DNA of 64,000 nucleotides, taken from the NCBI RefSeq assembly GCF_000006565.2, contig NC_031478.1:1471874-1535873 (forward strand). The letters run 5' to 3'. The position numbers and the translations under genes are program-made. Shown here piece by piece: positions 57,647 through 64,000 of this stretch (position 1 is the first letter of the stretch; the number at the start of each line of letters is the position of its first letter). Origin of the DNA: Toxoplasma gondii ME49. Lineage: Eukaryota; Apicomplexa; Conoidasida; Eucoccidiorida; Sarcocystidae. The notes below the pieces were generated by a model. It did no database searches. It saw only the letters and a program-made list of their open reading frames with translations, and was not told where the DNA came from.

Positions 57647-59887
57647 CTGAAGGGGAAAGGCAATCCTTTGTTACCTCTGTTTTGAGAAACAAATCCGTCT
57701 AATGACTTATTCACACGTGAGGCCGCTGCTCTGAAGAGTCCGGTCGCCCCGGGCTAAGCAGACCCCGTGCAACCCGGCAAACTGGTTTCCAGTTTTCGAT
57801 TTTTGTTGCCGCAGTTTTGTTGGTAGAAGATATCTGCTTCAGCCGTTCAGTAAAAAACATGTGCAGCTTCATCGGTTTAGCAAGAATATTGGATTCCATA
57901 GGCGGGTGAGGGCCAAGAAGCGACTAGTGAGCGGCTGTCTCTAAGAAGCTGTCCTGCAGATTTTTCCCAGTGCGTCGAAAAAAAGGAGCAAGCATGCAAG
58001 GGATGTAAGGTAATTTTTTTCCGTAAACATGGTAGTGAAAGCTCATATTTTTCACTGGAGAACATAGAGCATGCTGTGAGCTGCCAAAAAAAATCCGCGG
58101 CAAAAGCCACCACTTCACCGAGAACCTAGCGTAGCACGCGGCGGCAAATCGACCCCGGTCAGAGCTCATACGTGCTTGAGAATACATACGTTTCTGTTGC
58201 CTTCTGCTCAGCAGTTTGACTTCAATGGATTGGAATGGCTCCCCTTTCCTTAGCGGACAAGGCAGTTCTGCATCAACTCACGATAACAGAACTGGGGATG
58301 TATATCACGGCTGTTTAACCGGCTGATCTTGCATAATCTGTCGGAACGCGGCACGAAAGGACATTTATTGTTTTTCTCTTGCAACCAACAGTTGGTCGTG
58401 TTTTGTTTTGGCCGTAACAAGGAACTCTGTCGTTGGTACGCGGTCGACATTCCGTTTTCTGAAGTTCGTGGATAGCACAGTGATGGGTGGCTCGTCGGCC
58501 TATCCGTGTGGCAGTTGATATCTACATCGCATTGACATTCTGTCACTTAACAGTGGCCTGTACAAACGAGATACCGAGACTTTACTTCCGTACAGACCAA
58601 ACATGAAAAAGGCCAGCGGTTCGTGGATAAGCTGATGTGGTCAGCCGGAGTTTTAGATCACTGTACGAGGATTCGTACGCGGCAGGTGTTAGACAAATAC
58701 CGTTATGATTTCAAATATCAATAAGAGAAATATGCTGCACCGATGTAACTTGTGCACCAGTTTTATGTTTCGACGAAGCTTGGACACTGTCGAGCCGATT
58801 CTCTTTGCTGCTGCGCTCGAGACGGTATCTGATAGCGCGGGCGGACGATTCATGCGCCACAGTATATTCCTCTCGGAAGTGATTTCTACTGCTCATTATG
58901 AAAGGTGTTATATACTGTGCACGTCGGTGTCGGGTCACTAGACTCAAAAACACCCGTTTTCCGAAGGTCGCGTTATTCGTGCGACGTGTTAAAAGCACCG
59001 TACATGCCCTTGAACACGCAGTCCTGTGTTTGTCCAGATCAGGGACGAAAAAAGCCTGCTCTTATGCACGTTTATTGTGTACTGTCGCTACATGGCATGT
59101 CGACCGTTTGCAATGTGGAGGATCTTGAATGGCACTGCAGAACTTCGTGGAAACATTACTACATTATATGCCCTTCACTGGTTGTCGAGTCAACTGTGGG
59201 CTCTCCTAACAATTTAGTCTGCTGTTCTGTGACAATGTGTTTATCTGTTTCGCTCTAGCCCCCTTCTACAGATAGCTTCGGGTATCACGAATGTCATGGA
59301 TCTCGTCTTTCGCATTGAGACCTCGTTGTTTCGCTCGTGCTTACACATGTATCCGCAAAAGGTCACGAGCAGACTTACGTATGATGCGTGATTTCTGGTG
59401 AAGCTTCTCAATTGGAACTCCGCGTGTTCACCGATGGAGCCCAAGTTTGTGGGTCCAACAAGAAAAACTCGCGCACTGGAGTTGATGTTCTACGGGAGAC
59501 TCTCATCAGAGTTGACCGGTTTCTGTAAAGCGTCCGTTGGGCGACCAATCTTCCCTTCAAGAAAACGATGAGATTCACCGAAAAACAACACACACGCGTC
59601 TATAAGCCGCATTATGTTGCATTACGTACATTGAACAAAAGGTTCACCGTGTCACCACAATCGTCGTTTCTCCCAAATCCCTGGCATTTCCTTGCCCGGT
59701 AAGGAAAAACAACACTCTCCTATTCCTACGCTTCGTAACAGTTTTCTTAATTGTAGGGTCTTAAACCGAAGGCGCACCCCGAATCCCAGCGCTACACACA
59801 TATCCCCAAGTTCTGTGGCCTCCTTCTGGTTCTCCCCGCTTCTCTTACTGGTAAGAAAAGCCCGAGAGAGTCCAGGTTCAAAACATT
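57647..59887. other. Intergenic region
   Basis: Upstream of the 127-aa gene and downstream of the 109-aa gene, both on the minus strand. The ORFs present are under 100 codons and not protein-like. Nothing else seen. Confidence 0.5.
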
Positions 59888-60643
59888 TTAGCAGCAGAAT
59901 CCGCGTTTTTTCTTGGTCTCAATTGGGAGAGTCATGGGGACATAGGGGTACACAACAGGATAGCCTTCACGGGGATCGTAGCCGTGGCTCCCGTCGGTGT
60001 AGCCGGCGGCAGCGGGATTGAAGTACATCATCTGCTGGTGGCCAGCGGGAATAGTCAGGGCATCTGTGGACGGGTACATCATTCGAGGCTGGAGAGCAGG
60101 AGCAGCCTGCGAAGTGAACGTGGCTGCAGGCAGACAAAAAGGGAACCAACACAACATAACAACTTGTTGCACGCGAAGGTCTGAGCGCGACAGCATAAGA
60201 ACAAAACACTACAATCACACGATCTGCTTCAATGTTTTTTCTGCTACTGTCTCTTTTTTCTCTCTCTATCCACGTCGTACAAGTGACACGAATATCTTCG
60301 CTTTTAAGTCGCATCTGCGGTGAAGTCTCTCTGTGCCCCGCCTGCCGATGATGAGCACGAACGTAAAGAATGCGGCACTTGCCACAAAAAAGCAACCTAC
60401 AACCGACGCCACTACTAGCGTCCCCAGTGCCCACTTCAGCGTGCTCCTTCCGTATACACACAGAAAAATCCACTCCAATCGTGCCTCGCGTAGTTTTCTA
60501 TGGTCACTGCACACGTTTCCTGTCTGTGAAGCCATGAAAACGAACGTACTCGTCTGCGGAATTGGGGATCCCGGAGGCGGGCACTCGACGCTGTGGCCGC
60601 CATCGCTGTGAATCTCGTTGTCGGTGTAAACACGGCCTTCCAT
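59888..60643 (-). CDS. Small Pro/Tyr-rich protein ending in Cys-Cys, 109 aa, two exons
   Basis: Exon 60643-60550 ends CAG ACG A^GTACGTTC in phase 1. Exon 60123-59888 follows TGTCTGCCTGCAG and ends in a stop, for 330 nt in total. The ATG at 60643 has a good context (CCCCATGG) and lies just inside an exon whose acceptor is at about 60655, so the upstream part is probably a spliced 5' UTR, though an extra coding exon cannot be excluded. The product is hydrophilic at the N-terminus (MEGRVYTDNEIHSDGG), then Pro/Met/Tyr-rich (HQQMMYFNPAAAGYTDG, EGYPVVYPYVPM), and ends ETKKKRGFCC. A basic patch followed by terminal Cys-Cys suits lipid modification and membrane-periphery attachment, as on inner-membrane-complex proteins of these parasites; that is inference. 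No family recognised. Confidence 0.6.
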
Positions 60644-60920
60644 GGGGCTGGATTCTGTGGCGAACAAAAGAGAGACGCAACAAGGAATCGACAGAATCTG
60701 TGTGAACGCGCAAATATTACCAAAGTCCAAGTGCAGACCACCTCGACACGTATGCTTTTATGTCGTTAGCAAACGTGTGCACATTCCCTGTCAACATGAA
60801 GAGCACAAATGTCCTCTCGGACGGTGTGCATACATGTGATAAGCTTCTCGTTGAGGCGTTTCTCAGATATTTTTCTTTTGACACTGACTATGGCGTACAA
60901 ACGGCTGAAGACACTGGCTG

Positions 60921-60938
60921 GATATATATATATATATA
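60921..60938. repeat. (TA)n microsatellite
   Basis: An uninterrupted TA run of about 18 bases. Confidence 0.85.
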
Positions 60939-61717
60939 TGGGGAGAGACGGACATATCCATATACTCCATGGTCCACAACACAGCCCGACGGCCCTACTG
61001 GATAGGTTACATATTGGCACATCGCATTAACCGTCGACAGCAGCACACGTAGAACAAAAGCATAGGGGAAAACTCAGCATGGGACCCTAGTGTGTCAGCT
61101 GATTATCTGATAAATTTTCGCATTGTTCTCATAACTTCTTTCTCTCCAGCACTTCACACAGGCGGGGCCGCGTAGCCCAGCCCGCGTCTCCCGGTTCCCG
61201 TCTCGGCAGACTTTTTCCACAGCGGTGATCCACGAAATGGCTCTCCGCAATTAGAACCATGCATCTCAGGAAACAGAATTTGCCTTCAGAACGGCCGTCC
61301 TCAGGCTATAAAGGTCATGGCTTACCAACTTCCAACTGACGCTCCGAAGCGCCACAGTTGAGTGGTGTGCCGGGGGAGACGGTAGGGGAAGTTGGTTGCG
61401 ACATTGCTGCTGACAATCCCTACTGGGTACAAAGATTTCTGAAATTCCCTCACCGCTTAGTGGAAACAATTTCAACAAAGACAAGTGCAGAGAGAGAGGA
61501 CGCGCGCCGATACATGCCTTTCGTTGGGAACGGATAAGGAATTCACAGCCCTGAGGGACGCGGAAGAAGGGAGCAAAAATGCGCCGGAGCAAAGTTGCTG
61601 CCGCGTCGGCTGAAAGAAGCTTTCCATTTGTCAGCGGGGTTCCTCAGTGGTGGGGGATAGGAAGGCCGCACACGCTGTAGCGTACGTAATGCACAGTCCC
61701 CAAACGCACCGGCTTTT

Positions 61718-61734
61718 CCCCCCCCCCCCCCCCC
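61718..61734. repeat. Poly-C tract (17 C)
   Basis: A homopolymer of 17 cytosines followed by ACCAGGGGG; a G-quadruplex-capable run on the minus strand. Confidence 0.9.
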
Positions 61735-62208
61735 ACCAGGGGGTATCTGTAAGGTCTCGCAACTTTGGAGGACGAAACGACCTGTCGTTGTGTCTTACTT
61801 CTCTGTTCACGAACAGGAGACATCATCAAGTGCTGTGCATACTCTGAGAAAACCTTGTCGCAGGCCAGCCCAAACATGAAAAACCGCATAGTTCTTCTTT
61901 TTGCAGAAGGGAGACATCGAGGGGCCATAGCGATGGACTGTCACCTGAATGTAGCCTCATACCAGGAAGCCGCGCCCTCTGGAGTCACAAATAGACTGAA
62001 TGACAGTCTTCACCCATAAAGAATGCCGAAGAGAACTATTTAATTTAGAACAGACTGGCTGTCAATGATCCCTGAGTACAATGCCGCGGGAAGAAACCTG
62101 CTCTTTCGTGGAGCCCCACACTGCTCGTGGACGCGGCCCTTGTTTCGTCATGCGTGCTTGTCTAAATGCATGAAACAGTGTGTGTTGGTGGAGAACGGGG
62201 GCGCGGCT

Positions 62209-62862
62209 TTATGTTTGCGTTTCTCCCATCCGGTTCATATATGGAAGGCATACCACCTGCAGCAAAACGCTTCTGCATTGCCTCGCTTTGCTGCCGGTAA
62301 GGTACTTCCGATGTCTGTTTTTTAAGGGAACGTCACCGTCGCCCCCACGTTTCCATTGCGGATAAGCTCCTGTGAAAGCTAGTGATGTAAAATTATAGAA
62401 CAAAAAAGTCAATACAGAAAGAACTCCGCGAGCTCGTGATGTCGACGTTACTGCCCTTAGAAACCTCAAACAGGCAAATACGGATGCACACAATTCTGCA
62501 GACTTGCGCACGCCAGGTGATCGCTTATCACGCTCGATAGTGGCTTTGACAGACACGACTTTTGTACACACTAGAGTGCTGGGAACTGCTGACGCTTCGA
62601 AAAATCCAAACAGGTGTAATAATTCCATACGTGCAACATGCTGATCGCTAAAGGCTGCTGATCCCACGGGGACATTCCTGCTTACCAGCACTACACAAAC
62701 AGATATTTCCGGCTCCCGAGAAGCGTGCCGGCACGCTCGTGATGATGCCGTCTTCCGAGGTACAGCTACTGGACGCGAGGCTATCACTGACATTTCCTCT
62801 GTAGGCGAGTTATGATGAGTAGTAGCTCCTGGGGTTTGGTGGAACCTTGCAAAGTTTCTCAT
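62209..62862 (-). CDS. Doubtful single-exon ORF, 217 codons
   Basis: An ATG-initiated open frame longer than expected by chance at this composition. It encodes a Ser/Arg/Val-rich sequence with one hydrophobic stretch (VLSVLTFLFYNFTSLAF) near residue 150 and no recognisable domain. There is no splice or homology support, and coding status is uncertain. Confidence 0.25.
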   Translation of the reverse strand: MRNFARFHQTPGATTHHNSPTEEMSVIASRPVAVPRKTASSRACRHASREPEISVCVVLVSRNVPVGSAAFSDQHVARMELLHLFGFFEASAVPSTLVCTKVVSVKATIERDKRSPGVRKSAELCASVFACLRFLRAVTSTSRARGVLSVLTFLFYNFTSLAFTGAYPQWKRGGDGDVPLKNRHRKYLTGSKARQCRSVLLQVVCLPYMNRMGETQT

Positions 62863-64000
62863 AAAACAACATATCTCGACTCTACAAAAATGGCCAGCCG
62901 TGATGAGTCTGTCGCCTGAATGAGCTTTGGGATCGAGCGCGAGTCTCAGTTGTTCTATATTAAGCAGGACAATGTCATGCTACGCTATTCCACCTCATGA
63001 CAAATGCACGATGAATGCACGAAAGAGGTAGGGGGAGCCAGATTCGCTGTTCTTTTCGTTCTGGAAATCTTGTATCAAATCAGGAAGGTCTATAGCTAGA
63101 GAGGATTCTCGAGAACGGCGCTCTGTTCGTGAAGAAGTTGACTAATAATCCTGTACGGGGCAGACAGCGTGCATTGCCATCTAACATACAACTGACGATG
63201 TTGAACTCAGAAAACTATTGTGAATCCGGTAAATTTTCGAACTCGTGCAGGCTATCCCTTTAGCTGGTACTTTTGGATGGGCGTCCTGTGGTGAACGCTT
63301 ATTCACAGATCCTAGAGAGGCACCTCCAGTTCAGGATTGTTTTGTCCCTCCCGTCAAACCTCGGTGCATTTCCCTCAACACGTCTAGCGTTGCTGTTCCC
63401 ATTGGAATCAAATTGTAACCAGAAAGAACTGAACTACTTGCGAAACAAACACGGAAGTGAACCCGTCCAGTCTCTGCACCTCCGTGACTCTGACGGTACT
63501 CACGAACATCTCCTGAACTAGCGTTGCCGCCACGAGATAAATGTTTAGATTCTTTTAAGCTTGCTTTTACCGTGTTATAGTTTGCCTACTTTTCTGGGAA
63601 GTTGCTCAGGAGAAGAGCTTCCTTCGTTTCTCCTCGGCTTATCTTTGTCGAATACGGTGATAGGATGCAGTTTTCTCTCTTCCACAGTGCCTCCCATCTG
63701 ATGCTGCCCTTCCCAGTCTGCGGGTGGCCGACATGTCAATGTGAAATTCAAGTTGGCTCTCGTTCTAAGCAGACGCGCTGTATGCCTGAGATTTTATGGT
63801 ACGGAGTGAATGCGGGACGGTATTCAGTGTCGCGCCAGCAGAGGGTCCCATGGCTCTCTCTATCTCTTGCCTCAAAAAGCCTTTCCTTCTTTGCTTGTCC
63901 TTCGAAGTTGACGATATTTCCTATAATGGAATGCCTGGTCCCGGTTATTAAAGAACACCACTGGAAGAGTCCGATAGTTGCTGGCCCTCGAAGTGCCCGA
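62863..64000. other. Right-edge region, no gene identified
   Basis: No supported coding exon. The pyrimidine-rich character after about 63600 could be the leader or an intron of a gene beyond the window. Confidence 0.4.

Larger units (their letters stand above)
60644..62208. other. Upstream/intergenic region with microsatellites
   Basis: Upstream of the 109-aa minus-strand gene. Contains (TA)n at 60921-60938 and a run of 17 C at 61718-61734. A minus-strand open frame at 61592-61266 has no protein-like features and may lie in a 5' UTR. Confidence 0.5.

Noticed and set aside
1..64000. Search for an undescribed multi-gene mobile or defence-like system
   Set aside because: No terminal repeats, reverse transcriptase, transposase, integrase, phage-like or CRISPR-like structure was found. 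The genes are ordinary, unrelated eukaryotic nuclear genes.

Overview
The window looks like nuclear DNA of a coccidian apicomplexan of the Toxoplasma/Hammondia/Neospora group. The evidence is many short-exon genes with GT..AG introns, (TA)n tracts, frequent TGCATGC and GAGACG words, a single-domain SRS-type surface antigen, and a nuclear gene for the N-terminal half of a split cytochrome c oxidase subunit 2. There are no bacterial operons, IS elements or CRISPR arrays. I built the gene models by hand from homology, splice sites and reading-phase agreement between exons.

Layout. 1-1244 (+): last two exons of an unidentified Pro/Gly-rich protein. 1245-5550: convergent intergenic region with TA tracts and a short dispersed repeat. 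5551-8109 (-): five-exon Yippee (YPEL5-like) gene. 8110-10057: shared divergent upstream region. 10058-21619 (+): giant, nearly intronless hypothetical protein of about 3,740 aa. 21620-24631: intergenic. 24632-27684 (+): histidine-phosphatase (PGAM-like) gene that has lost its catalytic RHG and second His-Gly motifs and has a phase break. It is followed by a long Ser/Pro-rich exon at 28407-29796. 30659 to about 37.8 kb (-): a CC2D2A-like C2-domain protein of the ciliary transition zone. 39004-42967 (+): syntaxin 5. 45829-47998 (+): COX2a. 50615-51184 (+): SRS antigen. 52528-56559 (-): nine-exon thioredoxin-fold protein. 56910-57646 (-): small two-exon membrane protein, possibly mitochondrial. 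59888-60643 (-): small protein ending in Cys-Cys. 62209-62862 (-): doubtful 217-codon ORF. The rest is UTR or intergenic sequence.

The genes do not form one pathway. They cover Golgi membrane fusion (STX5), respiration (COX2a), host-facing surface (SRS), transition zone (CC2D2A, relevant only to the flagellated male gamete) and the secretory pathway (thioredoxin-fold protein). The least ordinary items are the catalytically dead PGAM-like gene with its splice-phase anomaly, the CC2D2A gene head-to-head with STX5, and the redox-inactive thioredoxin-fold protein.
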